From positions 25,001-89,000 of the forward strand of contig CAJNDS010000126.1 of assembly GCA_905221605.1 (NCBI GenBank): DNA of 64,000 nt, given 5' to 3'. The translations under genes and the position numbers were made by a program. Below, piece after piece: positions 32,401-46,000 of this stretch. The stretch's first letter is position 1. Every line of letters starts with the position of its first letter. This DNA comes from Symbiodinium natans. Taxonomy: Eukaryota > Sar > Dinophyceae > Suessiales > Symbiodiniaceae. The notes under the pieces are model-generated. The model was not told where the DNA came from. It worked only from the letters and a program-made list of their open reading frames with translations, and did not search any database.

Positions 32401-35400
32401 GTGCATCTTTGAGCTGGTCCATTTTCGAAGAGCGGGTGCACTCCTTGATCATACCCATGTTCACATTGCCAGGTGCTTTTGCTGGGCTGTTGCATTCCTC
32501 TTGCAAGATCCGCAATGAGTGCTTGGACCAACTGGCTGCGTGGTGGGAGGGGTACCAAAAATGCAAGAAGAGCACCCTGCCCACAGCGGAGATCAGCGCG
32601 CAGCGAAGTTTCTTGGTGTGGACACTGAACCGCGAGGTCATGGAGAGTCTTGCAGCTGTTGGCTTTAAAGTTGTTCCAGCTGACGTCGAGCAGTATTTGC
32701 AAAAGCTGTTCCGAAACTTGGGAAGCACTGCTTTGGTGGAAAGGGTTTTTCGCCAGGGTCGAGCAGCCGAGGGGGAGCGAGCAGATCGTCGACTCAGTGC
32801 ACTTCGAGCTTGGTCCACGGCAGTGAGAAGCCAAACATTGGAAAGCAATGGCTTCGTGGAAGTGGACAGCAAAGACGTGGCGGAGGAGGCGCAGCAAAAG
32901 AAAAACACCATGCCACTGACCGCTTTCCAATCCATCGGGAAGCATTGCAGCCTGGCGGACGCGAAGAAGCTTCCAGGAAAGGGGCCTCCCTCTTGGCCGC
33001 ACTTCAGCCCCGCCAGTTCGAGGACCATGGCAGAAGACGCAGAGGCCATGAGTGTGGCAGGCAAGCCTTCCGATATTTGCAGGGCCTGGAGAAGCCGCTT
33101 GTTGGTTTCAGGCCTCCTCGTCTACAACAAGAACTTTTCGCAACAGGTGTTCTTTTCCCTGGGTGGATCTGTGTGCGCTGCTCTCTTGTGGCCGGCTGAG
33201 GTGCGGAAATTCGGCAAGTGCCGATGCTGGGCACCTCGGGAGGTGGAGAGCAAGTTCGATTTGAAGTGGGCTTCAGTTCTCGATGTGAAAGATTGGCAGG
33301 CTTTGCCCGGCGACTGGCTGTCTCCTGCAGCAATGCAGAAGCAGAGCACGTGTGGCGGTAGTGGAGACGAGCCACTATCTTGCTTTGTTCAGGCGTCGCA
33401 TCGTCCAGTGCCCCTGCTTCAGCACCTCGCCAGCAAGTGTTTCTTGGATTTGGAAGAGGGCGTAGTCGACAATGTTTTGGAGTTCGAGCTTCAAAAAACT
33501 GTCCCAGAGAACGCAACGCTGCCTGCCAAGCTTCTCCTTGCCATGAGCACGATCCTCCAGCAGCCTGAAGCAGATGTCGCTCATCTTCTGGAGCTTCGGT
33601 CGTTTACCAGCTCGCTGGCCGAAGATGCTTTGGAGCTGCTGAATACCGAAGAGGCGCTTTGCGGAATGTCAGCTGCAGAGCAAAAGGACACGCAGCAACT
33701 GCTGGACAGCGTGCAGAGAGACCGCGAGAAGAGCGCCGCCTTCTGCGACACGCTTCGCGAGCTCCTGGCCAAGAAGAAGAAGGGTCGAAAAAGAAAGGCG
33801 GTAAACTTCCCAGGACGGCCAGAGCTGAAGTTGGAACCCCTGGACTTGCAGCAATATTTGCCTGTAGATCGAAGCCGCTTGTACAGGGATTCTTTTAACG
33901 GTCGGTGGATCGGCTTCTACTCCTCGAAGGGGTACAGTGCATCCAAGAGCTGGGGCCAAGAAGGAGATGAGTACATGTGTGTGAAGAACGTGCTTGGCAG
34001 ATTGTGGAAATATCACCCCCGCATTTCCGGAGAGATTTGCCCTTGGAATGGCTTGGTCTGAACCTGCACGGTCATGTGACTTAGACGTGTTTCAGGGAAT
34101 CATGTACTCAATCCTGGATATGTCCATGTCTAGCTTTGCTTCGCAAGCCTGCGTTCCACTTTTGGGCATGTGTCACCTCAAGAGTCCGTTTCAAAGCAGA
34201 CAGTGGCAAAGCGAGAGATGGAGAGACACTCCCAGAAGAAAGGATGTTGGGGTCAGGTAGCGGGCTTGCGATCTCTGAGAGAGACCCCGGTTCAGAATCA
34301 TGTCATGAAGCATGGGGTTGTTCAGGGAACCTCACCCCTTTCCGAAACAACAAGGAAAGGCGAGCCCCTTCCCTGAACCCTGGACTTCAAACTCTAAACC
34401 CCTTGAAACTTGAAACCCTAATCCCTAATCACTGAACCTTAAACTCTCCACTCTTGTTTAACTCCTTACAACAACCCTTAAAGTACCACGTAGCTTCCAG
34501 TTGGTGAAAACTCCTCCTTCTATCTTCTCCTCAAGGGTTTCTGTTGCACTTCCAGAGTCAGGTCAAGATCTTTCAGGCTTTCATTGTTCCGCTCAGCCGT
34601 GCAGAAGCCTCAAAACAATAAGATGCCTGCACGTAAGATAGACAGCCTGACAGCCGCCCGATAACCCCAAGTAATGTCCTATAAATTGGGTTACAAGGAT
34701 CCTAAATTAGAGCTTCTTACCCTACAAGGAGGGGCCCCCCTAGTTATAATTAGAGTTATAAGGACCCTGAATTGGGTTACAAGGATCCTAAATTAGGTGA
34801 TAAGTCACTTAACTATAGGTAGTATAGTTAAACCCTAAACCCTAAAACCCTAAACCCTAAACCCTAAATTAGGTTATAAGTCCCTTAACTATAGTTAGTA
34901 TAGTAAGGGGGCCCCTCCTTGTATATAACTTACCCCTACTCTTCGGGAAGAGTCCCTGGCGCAAAGCCAAGCTCTCGGCACCTTTTGAAGCTATCGGTTT
35001 AGGGTTATAGGATTTAGGGTTTAGGGTTTAGGGTTTAGGGTTTAGGGTCTAGGGTTTAGGGTTTAGGGTTTAGGGTCGAGGGTTTAGGGTTTAGGGTCTA
35101 GGGCTTGGGGTGTAGGGTTTAGGGTTTAAGGTTTGGAGTTCTGGAGGATTTTAAGGGCCCGGCTTCTTGAACCCGCACAAGAGGGCTCGCGGGCGCCTTG
35201 ACAAAGTAAAGGCACTCCTTCGGGGTAGGGGGAAAATGACATCAAATAAACGGAAAAAAACAAAGTTCCTGATGAGGGCAATACAGGTATTGCTATGTTC
35301 TGTGTTTTTTGCGTATCTTAAGCCAATGGTAGATTGTAAGAAGGTTGGCTTTAAGGCCCTCGGGCCTGTACTGGGGGGGTTGGTTCTCGGTCGTTTCTTG

Positions 35401-38400
35401 AATCCTGTGTTGCGCCGCTTTCGTTCCGTCACCTGTCCTCCTCCTTCGTTATCTCTGGAGATGTTCCCCCTTCTCCGAACAGTCCTTAACAAGGATTACA
35501 ATAAGACGGCATGCTAATCCCTATTAAGGACTGTTAGCTCTGTGGTACTTTACTGTAACTTTAGATCCTTAGCCTTTTTGGGTTTATTGGGTTTCTTAAT
35601 AGGGCAGCTAAAATTTTAATTTTTAGCTACTCTTCTGAGTGTAGCCAAGTTAGTGTATAAGGGGGAGCATCCCAAGTTTTCACCTCATCCGCCTTTGCGC
35701 CTCCTTTTCGTTCCATCTTCCCCTCGACCATGCTTGTCAGCGTCGTATGCATGAAGTGAGTCCGGAACTCGCAGGCTTACTTTAGGGTTTAGGGTTTAGG
35801 GTTTAGGGTTTAAGGTTTAGGGTTTAGGGTTTAGGGTTTAGGGTTTAGGGTTTAGGGTTTAGGAAGACTGGCTTAAAACCCTTGGTGCTGCAATATCAGG
35901 AGCCTGTGAGAAGTGGAAACCCGTATACTCCTTGCATCATCCCCACTGCTACTCGTCGTGCGGTATTCATTCGCCATGGTACTAGATTATATGATATGAC
36001 TATTAAGTTATCTTCATAACCGACTATGGTAGGTTCACCCGCTACACTTGCCGCCCACCCGTCGAACGACAGTTTAACATAACAGCACAACCTAGTTATG
36101 TTTTTAGAACGATCAAGGTGTTGCTATGAACATACAAGACCCACCCTAAACCCTAAACCCTAAACCCGGCGTTTAGGGTTTTTTGGGTTTAGGGTTTGGG
36201 GTTTAGGGTTTAGGGTTTAGGGCTTAGGCGACCCACGCCCCGAAGCCACGAGGATTGACTTTTTCAAGAGCCTCATCGTGCCCGAGAGCTGGTGGCCCAG
36301 TCTGGAGGTCTTCTTCTCTGTTGGGGACCAGCATCCGTGGCTGCAGTAGTTGTTGGTTTAGGGTTTAGGGTTTAGGGTTTAGGGTTTAGGGTTTAGGGTT
36401 TAGGGTTTAGGGTTTAGGGTTTAGGGTTTAGGGTTTGGGGTTTGGGGTTTGGGGTTTGGGGTTTGGGGTTTGGGGTTTGGGGTTTGGGGTTTGGGGTTTG
36501 GGGTTTGGGGTTTGGGGTTTGGGGTTTCGGCTTTGAGGGAGGGTTAGGCATGGAGTTTAGTGCTTCAGGAGCCGCCTAGCCCAGCGAAAAAACACTACCC
36601 CCCAAGGTTGCCTGAAGTTAGATTAACTTCAGGACTTTCTGAGTGGAGATTTTAACCCTAAACCCTAGAACCTAAACCCTAGAACCTAAACCCTAAACCT
36701 TAAACCCTAAACCCTAAACCCTAAACCCTACACCCTAAACCCTAAACCCTAAACCCTAAACCCTAAACCCTGAACCCTGAACCCTGAACCCTGAACCCTG
36801 AACCCTGAACCCGAACCCTGTAAGGGTAGGGAACCTCCGCACAGCTGCCTGCCTTGGACTGGTTGACACAGACTCTGCAAAGGCTTGCGAAAGTGTCAGT
36901 TGCCCTGCACCCTCAACCCTTCTGTGGTCGATGAGGTTTAGCGTTTCGGGTGTAGGGTTTAATTGGTGTTTAGGGTTTAGGGTTTGGGGTTTAGGGTTTA
37001 GGGTTTAGGGTTTAGGGTCCAGGGTTCAGGGCTTAGGGTTTAGGGCTTTGGGTAGCTGACAGCTGCCGTAGTAAGACCCGGTCATACCTTGCGAAAGCGC
37101 ACTTGGAGGTTCAGGGTACTCAAAACCCCCAATTAGAACTGTACTTATAAGTCCCCGAAGTCCTCTAAGTAGGTTATAAGTGGACTTATACTTGGGGTTA
37201 TGCCCCGAAACCCTAAACCCTAAACCCTAAACCTTAAACCTTGAACCTTCAACCTTAAACCAGCCGGGCGCCAGGCTGTTCACGGTCCTGTTCACCATTG
37301 ACGTGGCCATCCGAATCGTGGTTCTGAGGCCAAACCCCGAATCCTCTCAACCTTGAACCCTGAACCCCAAGCCTCCAAACCCCAGACCGTTTAGGGTTTA
37401 GGGCTTCGGGTTGAGGAATCGAGGATTCCGGGCTTGAGGTTAAGGCCTTCTGATTCAGTGGCTCTTTAGTAGAAGGTCTAGTAGAAGGGTTGAGAGCGTC
37501 GACTACCCTAAGCCCGACATGGTTTTTGGCGGCAGGGTCCAGGTTTCGGGTTTCGGGCTTCAGGGGCCGGGCAGGTTCAAGTTCTGGACCAACTGCATGA
37601 ACTACATCGACGTTCTGGTGACACTTGCGTCCCTGGTGGAGAGCATCATCACGGCATTCACACCCGTGCCGCGGCTCTTTGCGGATTTTGGGGGGCCTTG
37701 TCTGGCGGGGGGGGGGGGTGGCTCAGGATTGAATTTCGGAACCCCCTCCCGCCGCCCCCACCTTTTTCCTTTAAGGTTCTCCTTTGCTTAATTTCATTCG
37801 GGGGTGGTTGAAACTCTGAACCCATAGATTGCCCCAAACCCCCCAAAACACCTGTTCTAGTGAAAGAAGACGGCGAAGCTCTCTAAATTTCGGCTTTTTG
37901 GGGGCACATGTCACATGTACCCTGGATATCAGGCTCCGGCAGAACTTACGAAGCCCTAGAAGGGTTAGGCCCGGTTAGGGTTTGGGGGAGAGGGTTTGGG
38001 GAATAGGGTTTAGGGGAAAGGGTTAGGGTTGGGGGTGTGGGGTCCAGGGGCTAGGGTCTAGGTCTAGGGTTGAGGGTTAGGGTTTTGGGTTTTGGGTTTT
38101 GGGTTTAGGGTTTTGGGTTTAGGGTTTTGGGTTTAGGGTTTAGAGTTAAGGGTTTAGGGTTTAGGGTTTAGGGTTTAGGGTTTAGGGTTTGGGGTTTGGG
38201 GTTTAGGGTTTAGGGTTTAGGGTTTAGCAAACTTTCAAGGTGAACCCCACGCTTTTCCGGCTGCTGCGCATCGGCAAGCTCGCCCGCGCCCTGCGCTTGG
38301 CGCCGGGCCTGCCAAGTTGTTCAGGGCTTGGAGGGGCTTGGACCCTGAACCCGAGATCCCTAAACCCTAAACCCTAAACCCTAAACCCTAAACCCTAAAC

Positions 38401-40046
38401 CCTAAACCCTAAACCCTAAACCCTAAACCCTAAACCCTAAACCCTAAACCCTAAACCCTAAACCCTAAACCCAAAGCCATGTTCAGGGCTGAGGGCTGGG
38501 CTCGAGGCGAGTGTCAGCTTTCAAAGCAGGCACCCTGCATTCATAGGGTTTAGGGTTTAGGGTTTAGGGTTTGGGGCTTAGGGTTTAAGATTTAGGGTTG
38601 GGTGGGTACACTGTTCTCAACAGGTACCCTCTGTTCACGGAGACCTGGGTTTCTTGGGTGTAAAGGACAAAGGTGTAAGGGCCTCACGTTCTCCAAATAA
38701 GGCCCGAATACGCCTTACACCCCTCTCTCTAAGATTGGAGCCATGTGCCCTTAGTATGGTCCCTTACCCTTGTTTAAAGGGGTTGAAAGGGATCCGAAGT
38801 ATGGGCCCTCATTATGTAAGGAGTATATACCTACACCTCATATCTAAGCGGGCCTTATTGTCTTGTCTCAAGGCGCCCCTGTGGGAGTTTAGGGTTTGGA
38901 GATCTCTTTGGGCTCTTCTTTCGGGTTTTGATGGGCCCCGAGACCATACCAAGCAAGTTAGGGTTTAGGGTTTAGGGTTTAGGGTTTAGGGTTTAGGGTG
39001 TAGGGTGTAGGGTGTAGGGTGTAGGGTTTTAGGGTTTCAGGGTTTAGGGTTTAGGGTTCAGGGTTTAGGCCGAAACATTTACAACCAGAAGCCCTAGACC
39101 CTAAACCCTAAACCCTCCAAACCCTAAATACCTGGACTCTTAAAAACTTAAAGCCTTAAAACCTAAATACCCGAGGTGACTCCGAGATCCAAAAGTTCAG
39201 AAGAACCTGTACGTTGGGTTTAGGGTTTAGGGTGGCTTTAGGGTTTAGGGCTAAGGCTGAACCCTAGCGCTTCAGGATTTGGATCACAAGTTGAAACACA
39301 AACAACTCCAGCATCTGAAGCCTCTCCAGTTCAACTATCACGGTCTTTGTTCAAGCATAAGAACTTCTCCTAATGATAATATGGCGTGCTGACTGTTTGC
39401 ATTATTATGATTTGCGTGTCTTTCTTACTGGTGTGAATAAAGGGGACCACATGAACTACAAAGTTAACAAGAAGATTTCTACCTTGGGGACAAATGAACC
39501 CTCAAAGGATTTATGGTTCATATACCCTTATAGGGATTCTAGTAGTACACTGTATCTGACCCCCCGATTGTTAGGGCTCATGAGTTTATCGTTCATACAC
39601 CTATGACGCCAATTCTAGAGTTAATTTAGCAATTTTGTGAATAAAGGTTCTCATGCGTTGGTTTCATGTGGACACCCCCCTCCCCCCCCCACCTCCCCCC
39701 CAGAATTCAGTTGGTGCTCTTAGAGTTTAGGGTGTAGGGGTTAGGGGGCCCTAGACCCAAAAGGTAACCATGTCCAACACGCTGGCATCGCTGGAGCTTC
39801 TTACCAAATGCCTGCAGTCGAGTGCCTTCGGCATGGAAAGCTTAGCTTCCGTGGTTTTAGGCTTAGGGTTCAGGGTTCAGGGTTCAGGGTTTAGGGTTTA
39901 GGGTTTGGGGTTTAGGGTTTAGGGTTTAGGGTTCAGGGTTGGACCTTCTTTTGCAACCCATCCTGCGGCCCGAAATACCAAAGAGCCCAGGGGTGGACAC
40001 TCATTCAGTTTTGGTTTATATTGTTTCTGTTCACGTCTTTTATCGT

Positions 40047-40096
<50 letters not shown>

Positions 40097-43000
40097 TTGG
40101 GGGGGGGGGGGGGGGTTGGGGGTGGGGTTCAGGGTTTAGGGTTTAGGGCTTAGGGCTCAGGCTTTGCGACCTAGGGTGCGGTCATGTTCCTTGTAAAGCA
40201 ACTTGTTTTCACAACAAAGCCTTTGATTCCTCGGCTCCTCTGCGCTATAAGCAGCAATGCACAATCCTTGAGCACTTCCTAAACCCTAAACCCTAAACCC
40301 TAAACCTTAAACCCTAAACCCTAAACCCTAAACCCTAAACCCTAAGCGGGGCCCCAGAATGGGTTTTATTAGTCCGACCAACCAAAACCTGAAGCTCTGT
40401 TGCAAAAGGCAGCGAGAGGTATAAATCACGCGGTTTGGGGAAGACGTTGCGCAACTTAGGGTTTCGGCTTTCGGTTGTATCCAAGAGGGGTTACATGGCC
40501 CCTTACAATGTTCCCTGTAGCTTCCTTATTAAAGGGTTCGGAAGTATGGGCCCTTGGGTTGTCTAGGGTATATGAGGTATACAATACGGGGTCCCCTTAA
40601 AGGCCCCACATATAAGGGGCCATGCATCTTCCCTAAGATGTAAGGGGTAATAACAAGGGGTTCCCGTTTATGTAAGGCGCCATATTCAAGGACCATGCAA
40701 CTTCTCTAAGATGTGAGGGGCCCCCTTAAGCCCTAAACTCTAAACCCTAAACCCGAAACCCTAAATTTAAGGGACCACGTAACTACCCTAAAGATTTAGG
40801 GTTCAGGGTTTCGATGAATCCGCTGGGGGCACCAGGTGTGGACATGCTATTCTGGTCCTTCTGCTTGCTGACATGCATCCAGTGCGTTGCTGGGATGGTC
40901 GTGACTCCAGCTGCAATGCTTGAAGTCACCGAGCCCTAAACACTAAACCCTAAGACCTAAACCCTAAAACCTTGGTGAAAACCCTAGACCCCGCTAGGAA
41001 ATGCGCAAGAAAGTCGCATCAAGTAGCTCGGAGGTATGAAGCGTGCGACGAGCCAACCCACCCTCGACGCTGGGTTTAGGGTGTTTAGGGTTTCGGGTTT
41101 AGGGTTTAGGGTTTAGGGTGTTTAGGGGGTGTTTAGGGTGTTTAGGGGTTTAGGGGGTTTAAGGGGTTTAAGGGGTTTAGGGGGTTTAGGGGTGTAGGGC
41201 GTAGGGGTTTAGTAAGGGGTTTAGGGTTTAGGGTTGATGAAACCTACACACCCCCAAGTTCTGCAAGCACTCAAAACCGTGCAGTCCGATCGGCCAATGC
41301 ATGGGCGGAGGGCCTGCGGAGGGGACGTAGAAGCCCTAGTACTTCTGACCCCAATTCTAACTGCACTCATAAGCCCCTCAAGTCCTCCAAGTAGGTTATA
41401 AGTAGGGTAGGACCCGGAGTAGGCCTTTTTGTTCCCCCCTTTTTAAGGGTTTGGGTTCACTTCTAATCCCCTTAAAACCAAAAAGGGCACCCTTTTTATT
41501 CCTAGGTTAGTAGATAGACTTATAATTGGGGTTACAACCCCCAAACCTTAGACCATAAACCCACTTGAGCCCCTTTGACATGCTAGTCCCTCTGTTGCGT
41601 TTCGGGTTTCGGGTTTGATTTAGGGTTTAGGATTAGGGTTTAGGATTAGGGTTTAGGGTTTAGGGTTTAAGGTTTAGGGTTTAGGGTTTCCGAGTCCGCG
41701 AGGTGAGCGCCCTCTGCCGGAATTTCATCGAGGATGCAGCGCAGGACATCACTGTGAGGCAGGAAGTCTTCAGGCCGGACCGAAGCAGGACCTGGAAGTT
41801 TCGGGTTTAGGGTTTAGGGTTGAGGTGTAACCCTAAGACCTCAACCCTAAGCTCTTCGTGGTGGCTGAGTAGGTAACCTTTTTTCCCTTTGGGGGATCTT
41901 CCTGTAATCCGACCAGAATTGAAAGGTGAACCTTTGTTGGCCCAGGGTACGCAGCGGCTAGGTCTTTGTCTGGGTGTCGGGGTTTAGGTTTTGGGGTTTA
42001 GGATTTAGGGTTTGGGGTTTAGGGTTAGGGTTTAGGGTTGAGGTTCCCTTATAATCCCCTTAAAACCAAAAAGGGTGCCCGTATTATTCCTAGGTGTAAG
42101 GGTCCATGTACCTCATTATTGTGTACTGGGGCCCTATAGTCCCTACATAGAAGGTACTTGAAGGCCCAAGTAGTCCATACGTAGGCACATGGACCCTTAG
42201 GGCAGGTTACTCCTGGGTCCAGCAGTAGAGACTAAGGGTAGTTTCATGGGCCCTTACTACGGTCCTGTTACCTGCTTTAAATCGTTCTAAAGTATGGGCC
42301 CTTGGGTTGTATATCCATTTTTCAGGGCCCAGGTTAAGGGACCACGTAACTACCCTAAGAGAGAGATGTTCTCGGCAGGTACTACGGCACCTTCACGCGA
42401 ACCTTCCTTTCCATGCTTCCGGGCCTTGATCCATGATGATGGAACCACTGAGGGCAGCAGCAGAATTCGCAACAAACCCTGAACCTCCCTGACCCCTACA
42501 CCCTGACCCCTAAACCCCTACACCCTAAACCCTACACCCTAAACCCTACGCCCTAAACCCTGCACCCGAAACCCTACACCCTGAACCCTGAACCTTAAAC
42601 CTTGCGAACGTTTTCAAGGTGAAGGTTGCATCCGTGTCCTCGCAAAAGTAGACAGGAACTCTGGCTTGGTTTCAGGCAGGGAGCACATTGAACCCGAATC
42701 CCTAAGACTGTACACTGCTCCCTAAGCTCCAAACCCCTAAACCCTAAACCCTAAACCCTAAACCCTAAACCCTACTAGGCCCTAGGCCCTAGGTCTGGCG
42801 GAAGTCTCAAAACAAAGGTTCCGAAGGCCTAACAAAAGTGCAACCAGAAGCTCTGAATTGGAGTGCAAGAGCTTCCCTGTCATGGACAAGTTTGCTTTCG
42901 GCCTTTTTGTTGGGGTTCTTATCAGTATAGCGTGGAGGGTTGGGGGCTTAAGGTGAGCTGGGGATTTCCTTTTGCTCTAAGAGGATGAATCAGGTTCGCG

Positions 43001-46000
43001 CGGCTGCCTTGCGCGGTTTCTAACACTTTTTTGGTCGGAGCAACCATCAGTCCTGCCAGAAGGCACCAGCACATTGCCTGGGAATGTGAAGGCCTTGCCG
43101 ACTGAAGGCCCCGTGTAGTTTGGAAGGAACCTTTTTTGACACTGCAACCAGACTCCTAAAGAGTCCATGTACCTATATGGTATATACTTGGGCCTTAAAG
43201 GGGTTCCTATGTAGTAGCTTTAGGGGCCAAGTATATATTACACAGGTACATAGACCCTTAGGGTCCTAACCCTAAACCGTAAACCCTAAACCCTAAACCC
43301 TGAACCCTAAACCCTAAGCAGGTACATGGACCCTTAGGGACTGGGATGGCCGGTAGGTCATCGTGATGACAACGCCATCTTGGAATGGCACGTCAGGGGA
43401 TTAGGGTGAAACCCTAAACCCTGACCCTAAACCCTAAACCCTCAAAACTTTGCTCCTCCAGGATGGATCCGCCATCTTGGAAGGGCACGTCAGGATTCGA
43501 ACTTTAATCCTGCAGCATCGCTACTCTTAGCTTTGGCTTTGGGTTCTTGGGTTCTTTAATTCCTTCTTAGGGTTTAGGGTTTAGGGTTTAGTGGTTTTCT
43601 TGCAAAAAAAGGCTTTTTCTTCACCCGCACAATACGCTCTGTGGAGCGCGAGTGCTGCCCTATACAGGTCGGCATTACCCTAAACCCTAAACCCTAAACC
43701 CTAAACCCTAAACCCTAAACCCTAAACCGTGGCTCTGCTTCTTGCGCGCTCAGGTTCGAAATTCTGTTCGCCAACTGGGGGCCACCTTGCAGAGTCGTCG
43801 CAGCTGGGCTGCGTTTCCTACTGTCGAGCTTGAGGCTTAGGGCTTAAGGGTTTGGTGTTTAGGGTTTAGGGTTTAGGGTTTAGGGTTTAGGGTTTAGGGT
43901 TTAGGGTTTAGGGTTTGGGACATTTCAAGTTTCCCCTTTGGGTTTTAAGAGGTTCATGCTCAGGAAAGTTGTTCAGAGGGTTTCAAGGGCCATTCTAGCG
44001 TCGCACTTGAGGCCGAGAAGGTTTTCGGGTTCAATTTGGCTTGCAGGAATTGGAAACCGAGGATCCGCAAATTAGAACCCCCAAATAGTGCCCTACTATG
44101 GGGTCATTTTTAGGAATCCTTAAGGGGGTCTTTTTTTGGGGATCCTCCCAGGGGTCTAATATTCAAGTCTTGTCAGGTTTAGCGGGTTTCCAAGGTTCAG
44201 GGTTGACGGTTTATAAGGTTTAGGGTTTAGGATTTTGGGTTCAGGGTTTAAGGTTTAGGGTTTAGGGTTTAGGGTTTGAGGTGACAGCCGGTAAGGGACT
44301 GCGTGGATGGATCCTCCGATCCGATGCATGTTCTGATTCGCAAGCTTTCGAACCAGGAACAAGCAACGTTCGCGGCTTGGTGTTGATGCGTTTCAGTCAG
44401 CTACTCTGTTGCCTTCCTAAACCCTAAACCCTAAGCCCTAAACCCTAAACCCTAAACCCTAAACCCTAAACCCATGTCCAGAGCAGATCACAGGTCGAAA
44501 ACATCAGCGAGTGGTTCTCCGTGTTCTTCCTCTTGTGGCTTGGATGTGTGTTTTTCGTCTAGGGGGCTGTAAGGACTCTTGGGCCTCGGTTTAGGGTTTT
44601 AGGGTTTAGGGCTAGGGTTAAGGGTTTAGAGTTTAGGTTTTAGGATTTAGGGGTTTTAGGGCTCTAGGGATTTCAGAGTTTCGGCTTTGGGCCTGTTCAG
44701 GATTCGGGCCTAGGGTTATTTAGGGTTTAAAGACTTCGCGGGGCGTGATCCACACGGTTTAGTGTTTAGGGTTTAGGCTTCAAGGTTTAGGGTGCGAACC
44801 GATACCCCCAAACTTGCACTAGTAAGTGGCGCCCTCCGCTTGCAAAATACTTGTTCTGGAACCACAAAAGTCACAGACCACAAAGGGTGCCTTTGATAAT
44901 AGTAGTACAATATTTATACTAGCGATAATAGTAATAACAGGAATAGTAAAACATTAAGTATTGCAAAAAGGAGCGGCAAGTCATCAGGTCTTTGGCAGCA
45001 ACGTTCTTGTGGCATTGTTGCTAAGAATTGCTGGCTGTTGCGAATGTCTTTCGCTCAGAATTCGTCACTTGTGTTGGTCTTGCTTGGACAAGCCAGAACA
45101 GGGATGGCGCTTAGGATTTTCGAAGGTAACCATTGCATCATGGTGACACACTTCTCCAAAACCCGTGCGATTGAACACTTTGCGCAAGAGGTCTTTCCGA
45201 CCAGGACATGGGAACCTCAAAGCTACACATCAACACGATGCTTGCACAGTTGCGTTTTAGGGTTTAGGCTTTACTGTTTAGGGTTTAGGGTTTAGGGTTT
45301 AGGGCTTAGGGTTTAGGGTTTAGGGCTTAGGGTTTAGGGTTTAGGGTTTAGCACTTCCAACGCAGAAAAAATCAGCAGGTACCGTTGCGTCCTTGGATTC
45401 GCTGTGCTGAACGTGGCCGCGGCCTTGGCCAACCTTAATCCCTTTTTAGGGTTTAGGGTTTAAGGGTTTAGGGTTTAGGGTTTAGGGTTTAGGGTTTAGG
45501 GTGTAGGGTTTAGGGTTTAGGGGCCTTCATCCAAGATGCTGGTCCTTGTGAGCTGGAAGTTATGGAACGTAAAGGCATTAGGGTTTCAACTGCGGGTTTT
45601 GGGGTTTAGGATCTTGCCTTACGGCTCAGGAATGACGTGAGTGATGAGATCGGGACCGTTAGACCTCCCTCAACACTGAACAATAAACCCGAAACCCTAA
45701 ATCCCAAACCCTAAACCCTAAACCCTAAACCCTAAACCCTAAACCCTCATGGTTCTGCTGTTTGTGGTTGCGGTCTCGCTTGGGCAGTTTCGGAGTAGGA
45801 TACGTCAGGCGGCCCCCAGGGCCACCACCACCCAAGTTTATCCCCCTGGTCCTTAGTGGGGAATGGGTACCCTATATAATCCCTATAGTAGGGAAGGATA
45901 AATGAATAAATAAATAAGTATATATATATGTACAATTATATAATTCTAAGTATAAATAAATATAAATTATAAAATATATATATATATAGGGGGGATTCAG

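Noticed and set aside
32717-32860. Assignment of the 758-codon ORF to hAT transposases
   Set aside because: Only a ten-residue resemblance (LVERVFRQGR); no catalytic triad, zinc finger or terminal repeats could be shown.
31979-33064. 361-codon minus-strand frame opposite the 758-codon ORF
   Set aside because: Antisense shadow; the plus-strand frame is longer, starts with ATG and has the more protein-like composition.
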